Shown here piece after piece: positions 52,287-61,701 of a stretch of DNA of 64,000 nucleotides. Position 1 is the first letter of the stretch. Every line of letters begins with the position of its first letter. The stretch comes from Bacillus_BA fengqiuensis (GTDB lineage Bacteria > Bacillota > Bacilli > Bacillales > Bacillaceae_H). The stretch lies in assembly GCA_030813035.1 (NCBI GenBank), contig JAUSTV010000005.1; one strand, 5' to 3'. The translations under genes were made by a program, and so were the position numbers. Below the pieces are notes generated by a model. It was not told the origin of the DNA, did no database searches, and worked only from the letters and a program-made list of their open reading frames with translations.

Positions 52287-52961
52287 TTGGATTTAGAACT
52301 ACTATCTGCCGTCCTGCTTATTGTGGGGATTGATATTGTGCTCGGAGGAGATAACGCCATTGTCATCGCGCTCGCCAGCCGCAATCTTCCTGAACAGCAA
52401 CGCAATAAAGCCATTTTTTTAGGGACAGGCTTAGCTATTGTCGTTCGTATCGTTCTGACTGTTTTAGCTGTGTATTTGTTAACCATTCCTTATTTGCAGC
52501 TAGTCGGCGGGCTGTTGCTCATTATGATCGCCTTTAAATTACTTGTTGACGAAGAAGACGATACAGCCAACATTAAAGCTGGAGCAACACTTGGTGCAGC
52601 CGTAAAAACCATCGTTTTTGCCGATATTGTAATGGGACTGGACAACGTTATCGCTGTAGCCGGGGCAGCACACGGGAATATTTTTCTCGTCGTGCTTGGA
52701 TTGATTGTTTCTGTTCCCATCATTGTTTGGGGAAGTAAAATCATTTTACATTTCATGGAGCGATTCCCTTCCCTTATCTACATCGGAGCAGGAATATTAG
52801 GATATACAGCTGGTAAAATGATCACTCATGAAAAGCGATTATTTTTCTTGCTCGAGCAATATCCTTCACTTACGTATATCGTACCTGTTGTAACCGTTAT
52901 TCTTGTGTTAGCGAGCGGCTATATCGTCAATCGCGTACGCATGAAAGAAAGTTACCGCTAA
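52287..52961 (+). CDS. yjbE: YjbE, TerC-family membrane protein
   Basis: 224 residues from TTG 52287 after AGGGGGA. Seven hydrophobic helices with the TerC signatures GIDIVLGGDNAIVIALASR near the start and IVMGLDNVIAVAGAAHG in the middle; the acidic residues in the helices bind metal. TerC-family members export Mn2+ and help metallate secreted proteins. No yybP-ykoY type leader was seen in the 100 bases upstream. It faces away from mecA. Confidence 0.92.
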   Translation: MDLELLSAVLLIVGIDIVLGGDNAIVIALASRNLPEQQRNKAIFLGTGLAIVVRIVLTVLAVYLLTIPYLQLVGGLLLIMIAFKLLVDEEDDTANIKAGATLGAAVKTIVFADIVMGLDNVIAVAGAAHGNIFLVVLGLIVSVPIIVWGSKIILHFMERFPSLIYIGAGILGYTAGKMITHEKRLFFLLEQYPSLTYIVPVVTVILVLASGYIVNRVRMKESYR

Positions 52962-53048
52962 AAAATATCTCCTGCCATCTTAGATGGCAGGAGATATTTT
53001 TTAACTGAAAAGGGGAGGAAGTCTATCGACTTCTTCCCCTTTTCAGTT
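52962..53048. terminator. two terminator hairpins between yjbE and spx
   Basis: AAAATATCTCCTGCCATCT with its complement (52962-53000), T-run after it on the plus strand; then AACTGAAAAGGGGAGGAAGT with its complement (53003-53048). Confidence 0.85.
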
Positions 53049-53118
53049 CATATAAAGAAGTTTTTCATTCTTGGATTTTTCAGGAATCCGTAAAAATGAT
53101 TTATGGATGGATCCTATA

Positions 53119-53520
53119 TTAATTCGCATTCACTAAACGCTGCGCTTCACGCAATTGGAACGTACGCACTCTACGCGGTAAGAATCGGCGAATTTCGTCT
53201 TCATTATATCCAACTTGAAGGCGCTTTTCATCAATGATGATTGGTCGGCGTAGAAGTCCCGGATTTTGTTGGATGAGTTCATATAAATCTTGCAGCGGCA
53301 TCATATCAAGCTGAACATCTAATTTTTGGAAAGTTTTGGAACGAGTAGAAATAATCTCATCTGTTCCATCTTCCGTCATGCGTAAGATTTCTTTAATCTC
53401 ATCAATTGATAGAGGTTCTGAAAAAATATTTCTTTCTGTATATGGAATGTCATTTTCTTCTAACCATGCTTTTGCTTTACGACAAGAAGTACAACTAGGA
53501 GATGTATACAAAGTTACCAT
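53119..53520 (-). CDS. spx: Spx transcriptional regulator
   Basis: 133 residues, ATG after AGAGGAGTG. ArsC-like fold with the redox switch CTSC (Cys10, Cys13), then LLRRPIIIDEKRLQVGYN and the C-terminal end RLVNAN, close to the LAxN type recognised by ClpXP. Spx binds the RNA polymerase alpha subunit and turns on thiol-stress genes; YjbH and ClpXP, the former encoded in this window, keep its level low. The upstream yjbC of B. subtilis is here 4.7 kb away. Confidence 0.97.
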   Translation of the reverse strand: MVTLYTSPSCTSCRKAKAWLEENDIPYTERNIFSEPLSIDEIKEILRMTEDGTDEIISTRSKTFQKLDVQLDMMPLQDLYELIQQNPGLLRRPIIIDEKRLQVGYNEDEIRRFLPRRVRTFQLREAQRLVNAN

Positions 53521-53889
53521 TTAAACCTTCACTCCTCTTTTAAAATAAAGTTACTAACATATCGAAAATAGCGACAGCCGATTTAACCGCTGTATACTAC
53601 AATATGTGCTTGTCATTGCGAATGAAAATCGATATTAGTTTATAATAAGTTTAAAAAAGTAATGTCTATTGCGTATTATACTACAAAAGCCATCGGAATG
53701 ATATATTTTTCTAAAAGTCAGAAAAAATTTATTTCTGGCTGCTCAGGTAATAATTTCTCAATATTTTTGTACCACGGTTATACTACGGATAAACCTCTTA
53801 TTTTGTTTCAAAAAAAATATTATTTTTTTTATTTACAGGATATGCTAGCGAAGACTAAGTACACGAACACATAAAACGGGGTGAACCTC
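53521..53889. other. intergenic region between spx and the efflux operon
   Basis: AT-rich, divergent promoter region. One plus-strand frame (53662-53874) has no ribosome site and looks non-coding. No operator was recognised. Confidence 0.55.
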
Positions 53890-55098
53890 ATGCAGAAATC
53901 CATCAAAATACTCGCTATGCTTCTTTTCATCACCGCCTGCGGATCAAAGGAAATTACGACAGAAGACCTCGAGAACAGAGCAGTTTCCGTTAAAACAGAG
54001 CAAGTTCAAACAAAGGACTTAAGCAATACCGTTGAACTTTCAGGTGTTGCTGTACCAGCCAAACAAATCCCCCTTTTTTCTCCCGCTCCTTTGACTGTGA
54101 AAAAAGTTCACAAAAATCTGGGAGATATCGTCAGACAAGGGGACTTGTTGCTTTCCCTCGATGAGAGCGAAGCAATAAAACAATTGGAAAGTGCCAAAAA
54201 AACGGCTTCCTCCGTAAATAAAGCAGTGGCAAAGGCCGAAGCAGCAGCCGCATCTTCTAGTGAAGGCGCGGAAAGCCTTCAGCAAACAAAGGAAGAACTG
54301 GATTCCGCACTTACAAAAGCAAAACAACAATTAAACCAAATACAGGATGGCAATTTTCCGCCTTCTGATGTCGTAAAAGATAGTCTCGAAATCGTATTAA
54401 AACAAGCCGCATTGGCCCAACAAACTCTTACACAGTTTCAATCTGCCCAATCAATGCTCCCCCAATTGAAACAACAACAGCAACAGGCAGCCGAAGCGGT
54501 TAAACAGGCCGAAAAACTCGTACAAGCTACGAGAATTACTTCTCCTATCGATGGGGTTGTATCAGAGATAACAGTAGTAGAAAAAGGGGTTACTCCTCCA
54601 AATGTACCTGTCATGACGGTCATTGATCAAAGCCGGATTGAGGCCACTTTTTCAATCAACAGCTATGTCGTCTCCCAGCTAAAAAAAGGAAATCAAAGCA
54701 CGGTTGCATTTGATGGAGTAGAACAGTCGTTTCAAGCGCAAATCAGCAACATTTCACCGACAGCGAATCCACAGACGGGATTGTTTACGGTACAAATCCC
54801 CATCCCGAATGAAAAACAGCTTGTTAAAGGGGGAATGAAGGCAACCGCAAGCGTCATCGTCGATTCCTTAACAGATGTACTGGTCATTCCTGTCAAAGCC
54901 ATTTTATATGAAGAAAATAACCCTTTCGTGTTTATTGATAAAGGAGGAAAAGCCATTAAAACACCTGTTTCTTTAGGAATTCAAAATGAAGGAAATGTTC
55001 AAGTCCTTCAGGGCGTCACAAAAGGGGAAAAAATTGTCGTAGATGGAAAAGAACAATTAAACAACGGAGATTCGCTTCGTGAAAGAAAGAGTGAATAA
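53890..55098 (+). CDS. RND efflux membrane-fusion lipoprotein
   Basis: 402 residues from ATG 53890 after GGGGTG. Signal peptide with lipobox FITAC (Cys16 or so), then the MFP layout: first lipoyl half (PLTVKKVHKNLGDIVRQGD), a long coiled-coil hairpin (about 95-205, Ala/Gln/Lys-rich), second lipoyl half (ATRITSPIDGVVSEITVVEKG), beta barrel (VAFDGVEQSFQAQISNISP) and membrane-proximal domain. It would link the RND pump to the outside of the membrane. The pump gene starts 3 bases downstream. Confidence 0.93.
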   Translation: MQKSIKILAMLLFITACGSKEITTEDLENRAVSVKTEQVQTKDLSNTVELSGVAVPAKQIPLFSPAPLTVKKVHKNLGDIVRQGDLLLSLDESEAIKQLESAKKTASSVNKAVAKAEAAAASSSEGAESLQQTKEELDSALTKAKQQLNQIQDGNFPPSDVVKDSLEIVLKQAALAQQTLTQFQSAQSMLPQLKQQQQQAAEAVKQAEKLVQATRITSPIDGVVSEITVVEKGVTPPNVPVMTVIDQSRIEATFSINSYVVSQLKKGNQSTVAFDGVEQSFQAQISNISPTANPQTGLFTVQIPIPNEKQLVKGGMKATASVIVDSLTDVLVIPVKAILYEENNPFVFIDKGGKAIKTPVSLGIQNEGNVQVLQGVTKGEKIVVDGKEQLNNGDSLRERKSE

Positions 55099-55101
55099 GA
55101 A

Positions 55102-58100
55102 ATGAACATTGTTAAACTTTCTGTCATTCGGCCAATTGCAATGGGGATGGTTATCGTACTTATGCTGATTCTTGGAGGAGTCAGCGTTAAAAATATGCCG
55201 GTGGATCTATTCCCTGAACTTACTTTCCCAATCGCTGCCGTAACAGCTACTTATGATGGAGCGGGGCCTAAAGAAGTGGAAAACTTGCTCGCCAAGCCAC
55301 TGGAAAATGCGATGGGTACCATTCCAAATGTAGAAAGCGTCACCTCCATCTCCAGAAACGGAGGCTTGCTTATTCTCGTTTCCTTCGATTGGGGAACCGA
55401 TATGGATTTTGCCACCTTAAAAATGAGAGAAAAAATTGATGCAGTGAGAGACTTTTTGCCGTCTGGAACGCCTGCACCTCGGGTCATGCGTTTCGATCCA
55501 AGTGACTTACCAATCATGCAGCTTGCCATCACTGCTGAAAACGAAGCATTTTCCACATTAAAGAAAATGGCGGAAGAGGATATCAAACCTCGTTTAGACG
55601 GCATCGAAGGGGTTGCCTCCGTATCGATAGAAGGCGGCGCGAATAAAGAGGTGCAGGTGAATTTGGATCCAGAAAAGCTGGCTTCTTATGGTTTGACCAT
55701 CCAGCAGCTCCAGCAAATGATCGGGTCTGAAAACATTAACCTGCCTGCAGGAAGCATTGAAGAGCAAAATCAGAATTTACCCATTCGGGTGACGGGTCAG
55801 TTTGAATCTGTTGACGATATCGCTTCGTTACCGGTTCCAACCAACTCGGGTGTTTTATTGTTGAAAAACATCGCTGATATTCAAGAAGCATATGAAGAAA
55901 CAACCCAATTGAGCTATTTGAACGGGAAAGACGCCATCGGGATTTCAATTTTAAAACAATCAGGCTCCAATACTGTAACAGTCGCAGAGGATATTGAAGC
56001 GAAACTCAAGGAACTTGATGAATTACTGCCTAAAAACATTAAAATCGAGATGATTTTCGATCAAAGTCACTTCATCAATCAGTCCATTTCAGCGGTCTCC
56101 TCAAACATGCTCATCGGAAGCGGGCTGGCGGCAGGAATTTTATTTTTATTTTTACGAAACCTTCGAAGTACTCTTATCATTAGCTTTGCCATCCCTTTAT
56201 CCATCATGACGACATTTGTCTTTATGTATTTCAGTGGGCAAACTTTAAACTTGCTCACCCTCGGTGGACTCGCATTAGGGATCGGCATGATGGTGGACAA
56301 TGCCATTGTCATCTTAGAAAACATTTATCGCTCACAGCAGCTCGGCATGTCCCTCAAAAAAGCCGCCATTCAGGGAACGAGAGAAGTCGGGACTGCCATT
56401 ATTGCCTCGACATTAACAACGGTCATTGTCTTTTTACCAATCGTATTCGTGGAAGGCTTGGCTGCGCAGCTCTTTAAACCACTGGCCCTTGTTATCTCTT
56501 TTTCGCTTCTCGCTTCTTTATTTACGGCGCTCATTATCGTACCGCTGCTGTCATCTTTATTTCTAAAAGCAGAGGAAAAGGAAGAACCATCCGGAAAGTT
56601 ATTTTCTTCTATTTTGCAAAAATACACTGCCCTGCTTGTAACCGTATTGGCTCATCCGAAAAAAACGATTCTCATTATCGCGAGTGCCCTTGCCTTGTCG
56701 CTTGCCGGGATTCCTTTCATCGGAACCGAATTTTTGCCGGCACAGGATCAGGGTTTTGTATCCATTACGGCCAAACTGCCGGAAGGAAGCTCTTTAGATG
56801 CCACCTATGAAAAAACAGAAGAGATTAATAATGAAATTAAAAGTGTAAAAGAAATTGACTTGATCTACGTTAAAGTAGGAGGCGCCGCCAATTTCTCATT
56901 CGGAGCCGGCTCCCAAACAAACCAAGCCAATTACAGCATTTTGCTAAAACCGGTTGGTGAACGTTCGCGCTCGGATTTAGAAATTGCGGAGGATATTCGC
57001 AACAGACTAAAGGACGTCCCTAACATTGACTTGAGTGTTTCAGCAAGTGATTCAGGATTTTCTACAGACCCGATTTCACTTAGCATCACAGGCCCTGACT
57101 TACAGGTCCTTGAACAAATTGCCAATGAAACGGTAACTCTCATTTCCGACATTGAAGGGGTCCGTGAACCAAAATCAAACTACGAAACAGGAAATCCTGA
57201 GATTGTGGTCGATATTGATCGTGAAAAAGCGGCCGCATACGGCATTGGAAGTGCCCAAATCGCTTCTGCCATTAATGATGCAACCAAAGGAGTCGTTGCC
57301 AGCAGACTAGCCCGCAATGGAGAAGAGCTGGATATTCGTCTTGTCGCGGAAAGCCGCTTTACCGCTTCTCTTTCCAATTTGGAAAGCTTGCTCATTAAAT
57401 CTCCGACTGGAGCGAATGTTCCATTGCAAGCCGTTGCCCGTATTTCAAGGGGACAGGGTCCTTCCCAAATTGTAAGAACAGACAGACTCCGTGAGATTAC
57501 CGTCAGGGCTGATATTCTCAACCGTGATTTAGGAACGATAACAGAGGAAATTGAAGAAACGTTAAAAGACCATATTTCTCTTCCGAACAATCAATACAAA
57601 ATTTCATTCGGCGGACAAAATGAACAAATGAACGATGCTTTTTATAAATTGTCCCTTGCTCTTGCCCTTGCCGTCGTCCTTGTTTATATGGTCATGGCTG
57701 GCCAATTCGAATCATTTTTTTATCCGTTCATCATTATGTTCTCTGTTCCTTTAACAGTGATTGGTGTTGTGTTAGGACTACTAGTTACAGGAGAACCTCT
57801 TGGCGTCGGTTCACTCGTCGGCCTTCTCATTTTAACGGGAATTGTCGTAAATAATGCGATTGTATTAATTGACTATCTGCAACAATTGAAAAAAGAAGGA
57901 TACGAATTGAAGGAATCTATTTTACTGGCTGGTCCGACAAGACTCCGCCCTATCTTGATGACGACATTGACGACCATTCTTGGCCTTATTCCGTTAACGC
58001 TCGGATTCGGGGAGGGAACCGAAATCCAGCAGCCTATGGCGATTGTGATTGTTTTTGGATTAAGCTTTGCGACTGTCATTACTCTCATATTCATTCCAGC

Positions 58101-58143
58101 CGTCTATTACTTATTTGAAAAGAGAATGACCCAAAAGGCATAA
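55102..58143 (+). CDS. RND efflux pump (SwrC/AcrB family)
   Basis: 1013 residues; weak ribosome site in the end of the upstream gene, so probably coupled. Twelve helices in two halves, each with a large outside loop. Typical: NMPVDLFPELTFPIAAVTA after helix 1, GIGMMVDNAIVILENIYR in helix 4 region, and LGVGSLVGLLILTGIVVNNAIVL in the second half (split as GLLILTGIVVNNAIVLIDYL). Proton-driven export of lipopeptides, drugs or metals; SwrC in B. subtilis exports surfactin. The substrate here is unknown. The gene ends inside a gene-end double hairpin. Confidence 0.95.
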   Translation: MNIVKLSVIRPIAMGMVIVLMLILGGVSVKNMPVDLFPELTFPIAAVTATYDGAGPKEVENLLAKPLENAMGTIPNVESVTSISRNGGLLILVSFDWGTDMDFATLKMREKIDAVRDFLPSGTPAPRVMRFDPSDLPIMQLAITAENEAFSTLKKMAEEDIKPRLDGIEGVASVSIEGGANKEVQVNLDPEKLASYGLTIQQLQQMIGSENINLPAGSIEEQNQNLPIRVTGQFESVDDIASLPVPTNSGVLLLKNIADIQEAYEETTQLSYLNGKDAIGISILKQSGSNTVTVAEDIEAKLKELDELLPKNIKIEMIFDQSHFINQSISAVSSNMLIGSGLAAGILFLFLRNLRSTLIISFAIPLSIMTTFVFMYFSGQTLNLLTLGGLALGIGMMVDNAIVILENIYRSQQLGMSLKKAAIQGTREVGTAIIASTLTTVIVFLPIVFVEGLAAQLFKPLALVISFSLLASLFTALIIVPLLSSLFLKAEEKEEPSGKLFSSILQKYTALLVTVLAHPKKTILIIASALALSLAGIPFIGTEFLPAQDQGFVSITAKLPEGSSLDATYEKTEEINNEIKSVKEIDLIYVKVGGAANFSFGAGSQTNQANYSILLKPVGERSRSDLEIAEDIRNRLKDVPNIDLSVSASDSGFSTDPISLSITGPDLQVLEQIANETVTLISDIEGVREPKSNYETGNPEIVVDIDREKAAAYGIGSAQIASAINDATKGVVASRLARNGEELDIRLVAESRFTASLSNLESLLIKSPTGANVPLQAVARISRGQGPSQIVRTDRLREITVRADILNRDLGTITEEIEETLKDHISLPNNQYKISFGGQNEQMNDAFYKLSLALALAVVLVYMVMAGQFESFFYPFIIMFSVPLTVIGVVLGLLVTGEPLGVGSLVGLLILTGIVVNNAIVLIDYLQQLKKEGYELKESILLAGPTRLRPILMTTLTTILGLIPLTLGFGEGTEIQQPMAIVIVFGLSFATVITLIFIPAVYYLFEKRMTQKA

Positions 58144-58226
58144 AGAATATGCCTTTTGGGTCATTCTCCTGTAAGGCCCCGCCATGAAAATCCACTAAAA
58201 TTGAGAATTCAGTCACGGGGCCTTTC
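58122..58226 (+). repeat. gene-end double hairpin, copy 5
   Basis: Hairpin 1: GAGAATGACCCAAAAGGCAT with its complement (58122-58168); the stop codon of the efflux gene lies in the loop side of its left arm. Hairpin 2: GTAAGGCCCCGCC against GTCACGGGGCCTTTC (58171-58226), slightly imperfect. Confidence 0.85.
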
Positions 58227-58276
58227 AATAAAGAATCTTTTTTTGCGGGTTGTTTGGAACTTATGGATCAAGCTCT

Positions 58277-58852
58277 TCAAATATCCGCCAATATATCTCC
58301 TTCATCCCGGTTTTGATCGAGTGTCAACACTTCATCAGCGGGTTGATAGGACTCTCCGTACCATTTTTTATCTTTATATGTGTGAATCATCTCGTACGTT
58401 CTTTTCATTCCCTCAAAGATGTTTTCTTCGCTTTCTTCTGTCGGTGACCAATACAAAATTTCCATTTGATTGATTTCGTTTGTCGCTAGGGAACGGCGGC
58501 GATAGCCAATGGACTGGGCATGTTCAAACCCTTCTCGTTTATAAAAGCGCAATCGTTTTTCCGTATCACTATCTTCGTAATTCACTGGTTCCACTTCTAA
58601 AATAATCGGTTTACCCTTCTTCTTTAATTTTTCGATTAATTGATGGCCAAGCCCCTGTCCTCTTGATTTATTGGATACAAATAAATAATCGATGAATACA
58701 AAATCGTCCAGTTCCACATACATCAAGACATGATGCGGTCCTTCCTCTTTATGATAAATATCTCCCCGCTCTTTTAGAAGAGCCTCAATATGCTCTTTTG
58801 ACTTCATTTCTTCAATGGGAAAATATCGACTTAATTTTTCATACCAATTCAT
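58277..58852 (-). CDS. yjbC: YjbC, GNAT acetyltransferase
   Basis: 191 residues, ATG after AAGGAGGA. GNAT motif A is FVSNKSRGQGLGHQLIEKL, motif B FYKREGFEHAQSIGYRRR; the first part reads MNWYEKLSRYFPIEEMKS. In B. subtilis yjbC is co-transcribed with spx and was found as a stress-related gene. Here the RND operon lies between yjbC and spx, so co-transcription is lost. The substrate is unknown. Confidence 0.9.
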   Translation of the reverse strand: MNWYEKLSRYFPIEEMKSKEHIEALLKERGDIYHKEEGPHHVLMYVELDDFVFIDYLFVSNKSRGQGLGHQLIEKLKKKGKPIILEVEPVNYEDSDTEKRLRFYKREGFEHAQSIGYRRRSLATNEINQMEILYWSPTEESEENIFEGMKRTYEMIHTYKDKKWYGESYQPADEVLTLDQNRDEGDILADI

Positions 58853-59050
58853 TGCTGTCCTCCTTAAATAAGTGATGTCGAAAGAGGTCTGTAAAAGAAA
58901 AACTGCTTTCTATTTACTATTTCCTATCTCTCTTTTCCTCACGCACAGTCATTGTTTTTTCTTTACCCCCTTGCAAGTAAATTCAAACCCATTTTCCTGA
59001 AAAAAAAATTTAAAGATATCCCCTTTTTTTACCAGCTTATTTCATCTACA

Positions 59051-59110
59051 ATAAGGATAAAGTGACACTTCATTCAATGAAGATCTTAATCCCCGTTAGC
59101 GCGGGTTAAA
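59051..59110 (+). repeat. TAAAGGAAACTTCC repeat, mini copy
   Basis: ATAAGGATAAAGTGACAC, CTTCATTCAATGAAG and ATCTTAATCCCCGTTAG then GCGGGTTAAA; it lines up with the mini unit at 44013-44060 and keeps only the ends of the family. Confidence 0.55.
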
Positions 59111-59131
59111 CAAACAAATGGAGTTGAGAAA

Positions 59132-59314
59132 ATGGGAGCATTCGCATTCGATTTTTTTCTGTTATCCATCTTTATTATCGGAATTACTGCACTAATGGGA
59201 GTCATATTGAACGGTATCGGAGAAAACATCTTTGGCGGCAAGGAAAAAGATAAATTTTTCAACCGCTCGGCCCGAACACAGACAGGATGGAAGCAAGTGG
59301 GCGGGAGAAAGTAA
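59132..59314 (+). CDS. small one- or two-helix membrane protein
   Basis: 60 residues, ATG 8 bases after GGAG. A long hydrophobic stretch (FDFFLLSIFIIGITALMGV) is followed by NGIGENIFGGKEKDKFF and a basic tail ending GWKQVGGRK. Probably a single-pass inner-membrane protein. Not recognised. Confidence 0.55.
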   Translation: MGAFAFDFFLLSIFIIGITALMGVILNGIGENIFGGKEKDKFFNRSARTQTGWKQVGGRK

Positions 59315-59319
59315 ATCCA

Positions 59320-59417
59320 CATAAATAATTGGGACAGGGATAAAAAACACCCCTGTCCCAATTATTTATGCATAAGCGGTTGACAAGCTCCCTTACGGAC
59401 CCTTGCCAACCGCTTAT
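59320..59417. terminator. two hairpins after the small membrane protein
   Basis: CATAAATAATTGGGACAGGG with its complement (59320-59370), then ATAAGCGGTTG with CAACCGCTTAT (59372-59417). One probably ends the plus-strand gene. The rest of the gap to 59548 shows nothing. Confidence 0.65.
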
Positions 59418-59548
59418 ACGAAGACCTTTGTGAGCTTTTCAAGACGCAAGAACAAAAAGGCCATGAACAAGATAAACAGAAATGATGATGAAAAAATCTA
59501 ACGTGGATCCATATAAAAGAACCTTCAATCAGTAGAAAGGTACCCCTT

Positions 59549-61306
59549 TTAGTTGTTTACTTTTTCACGCTTTTTCTCTATTTGTTTTTCATGGGCACGT
59601 CCATGGGCACGGTTTCGGTCTTCTTCCACTTCATTCGAAATTTGAATGCCTTGCGGAACCGCATTAGCCTCTACTTCTTTTAATCCCATCCCATCTTTCT
59701 TGTAAACTAATGAAGCCCTCGTTGAAATGGCTGCACCTGGTTCTGTCACGAATGGAACGACACGGTAATCCGCTTGCCATTGTTCGGGTGTTACGGTGCA
59801 GCGAACATAACCGCGGTAATCGTTAAAGAATTTGATATTCGGGTTTCGTCCTAAAATACGGTCAGTATCTGCTCTTTTATCGGCTCCATTTCCACCAGAT
59901 GTAATGGAAGTCCCGACAAACTCCGCCCCAATGATGGTAGAGTTTGGATTATTAAAATCCGTCATCACGTTGGATGCCCAGCTTGCATGAACATCTCCCG
60001 TAAGGACCATCAGATTATTCATGTTTTTGCTGCTGGCGAAGTCTGTGATGCGCTGACGTGCGGCCGGATAACCATCCCAAGAATCCATACTGTATGTTGG
60101 CGTTGTGTCTGTTCCGAACTTCCGTTGTGTAAAGAAAATCTGCTGTGCAAGTACATTCCAATGAGACTTTGAATTGCCCAGATTGCTAAGGAGCCAGTTC
60201 TCCTGTTCTTGTCCAAGAGCAGTACGCTTCGGATCCAGAGATTCTGCGGAATGCGGTTTAGTGCCATCCCCATTTGCCTGATCGTCGCGGTATTGGCGAG
60301 TATCAAGAACATAAAATGAGGCTAAATCGCCGTAAGAGAAATTTCGATACAGTTGCATTCCACCGTTGTGCGGCAATGATGTTAGGCGGAGTGGCATGTG
60401 CTCATAATAAGCTTGGTAGGCAGCCGCACGGCGTTTGACAAACTCTTCAACGGACTGGCCCTTTTCGGGAATGATATTCGCATAATTGTTTTCTACTTCA
60501 TGGTCATCCCATGTCACAACCCAAGGAAAGGCGGCATGGGCAGCTTTCAGGTTAGCATCTGAACGGTATTGAGCATGACGGTTTCGGTAATCTTCGAGTG
60601 TAATGATCTCCGGTCCGCTGTGGGTGCGGACATTACCAGTTGAAGCAACATATTCATTCGGACCGTATTCATAAATATAGTCACCTAGGTGAAAGACAAG
60701 GTCTAGTTCCTCTTTGGCCATATGTTCATAAGCCGTATAGTAGCCGTGTTCATATTGCTGACAGGAAGCAAAGGCGAATGTCATACTGGCAATGCTTGAA
60801 CCATTTACTGGAAGTGTTTTTGTTTTTCCTACGGGGCTTAGTTCATGACCGCTTTTAAAACGATAGTAATAGATTTGGTTTGCCTCTAGTCCATCCACTT
60901 CTACATGAACAGAATGCGCGAGCTCCGGTCCCGCCAGCTCCGTTCCACGTTTAACAATTTGATGGAAATGCTCATCCTTTGCGATTTCCCATTTGACAGG
61001 CACCTTTTGCTGGGGCATCCCGCCGCCATTTAGCGGATCTGGAGCCAATCTTGTCCACAATACAACACTGTCAGAAAGCGGATCTCCTGAGGCAACACCG
61101 AGTGTAAACGGATAGCCTTGGAATCTAGGAGCAGCGTTCACTTCAAATGCCCCTACCCCCATTGACTGAGCAATTGTCAATCCAAGTGAAAGTCCAGCAA
61201 TTTTACCGGCTCCTTGAAGGAAGCTGCGCCGATTAAACTCGCTCTTATAAAAACTGTCCTCATTCAATTTCTTCATCCATCCATCTAACGATTTATCATT
61301 AACCAT
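59549..61306 (-). CDS. phoD: PhoD-type alkaline phosphatase/phosphodiesterase
   Basis: 585 residues from ATG 61306, 6 bases after AGAGGGG; an upstream in-frame start at 61351 would overlap the promoter -10 and is rejected. The N-terminus carries a Tat signal FNRRSFLQGAG followed by a hydrophobic core and AFEVNA cleavage region. The mature part has the PhoD signatures: FTLGVASGDPLSDSVVLWTR, FAFASCQQYEHGYY, LVFHLGDYIYEYG, TWDDHEVENNY and MVLTGDVHASWAS. It hydrolyses phosphodiesters such as wall teichoic acid outside the cell with Fe and Ca. A Pho box lies upstream. Confidence 0.95.
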   Translation of the reverse strand: MVNDKSLDGWMKKLNEDSFYKSEFNRRSFLQGAGKIAGLSLGLTIAQSMGVGAFEVNAAPRFQGYPFTLGVASGDPLSDSVVLWTRLAPDPLNGGGMPQQKVPVKWEIAKDEHFHQIVKRGTELAGPELAHSVHVEVDGLEANQIYYYRFKSGHELSPVGKTKTLPVNGSSIASMTFAFASCQQYEHGYYTAYEHMAKEELDLVFHLGDYIYEYGPNEYVASTGNVRTHSGPEIITLEDYRNRHAQYRSDANLKAAHAAFPWVVTWDDHEVENNYANIIPEKGQSVEEFVKRRAAAYQAYYEHMPLRLTSLPHNGGMQLYRNFSYGDLASFYVLDTRQYRDDQANGDGTKPHSAESLDPKRTALGQEQENWLLSNLGNSKSHWNVLAQQIFFTQRKFGTDTTPTYSMDSWDGYPAARQRITDFASSKNMNNLMVLTGDVHASWASNVMTDFNNPNSTIIGAEFVGTSITSGGNGADKRADTDRILGRNPNIKFFNDYRGYVRCTVTPEQWQADYRVVPFVTEPGAAISTRASLVYKKDGMGLKEVEANAVPQGIQISNEVEEDRNRAHGRAHEKQIEKKREKVNN

Positions 61307-61349
61307 GAATACTTCCCCTCTCCGAATAAAAGCATTGAATTCATGGTTC

Positions 61350-61391
61350 ATTATAGAGACTATTTGTTAACAACTTGTAAATAAATGTAAA
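61350..61391 (-). promoter_or_regulatory. phoD: Pho box and -10 of phoD
   Basis: On the minus strand TTTACA (61391-61386), TTTACA (61381-61376) and TTAACA (61370-61365) repeat with a period of 10-11 bases, the PhoP-binding pattern of TT(A/T/C)ACA direct repeats. TATAAT follows at 61355-61350, 44 bases before the start codon. Phosphate-starvation control by PhoPR is inferred. Confidence 0.75.
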
Positions 61392-61668
61392 GGTTGATAG
61401 AGAAAAAAAAAGACATATAGGAATTTTTTAATAGGACTTTAAAATGGTGGAAAATGTAGTTTTTAAGAGAATATAGTAAATAAATGGATAGGAGAAATTC
61501 GGATATTATCTGAAAATGGGAGAAATAAACGATAATTAGCGGTTCTTCTGTCCTAATTTTTTTAACATTTCCTTTAAAGAAAATTAACAAAAGTTAAAAC
61601 ATGTCGCGACCACCGATATCAAAAGTACTTGTAGAAACATATCGCCTTCAAATCCTGTCATAGACATA
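61392..61668. other. gene-free AT-rich stretch
   Basis: Lies between the phoD promoter and the oppF terminator. No gene or clear motif was seen. Confidence 0.5.
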
Positions 61669-61699
61669 AAAAAACGACCTCCTTTGAGATCGTTTTTCT
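61669..61699 (-). terminator. opp operon terminator
   Basis: AAAAAACGA and TCGTTTTT with inner CTC/GAG; T-run on the minus strand. Confidence 0.85.
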
Positions 61700-61701
61700 T
61701 T

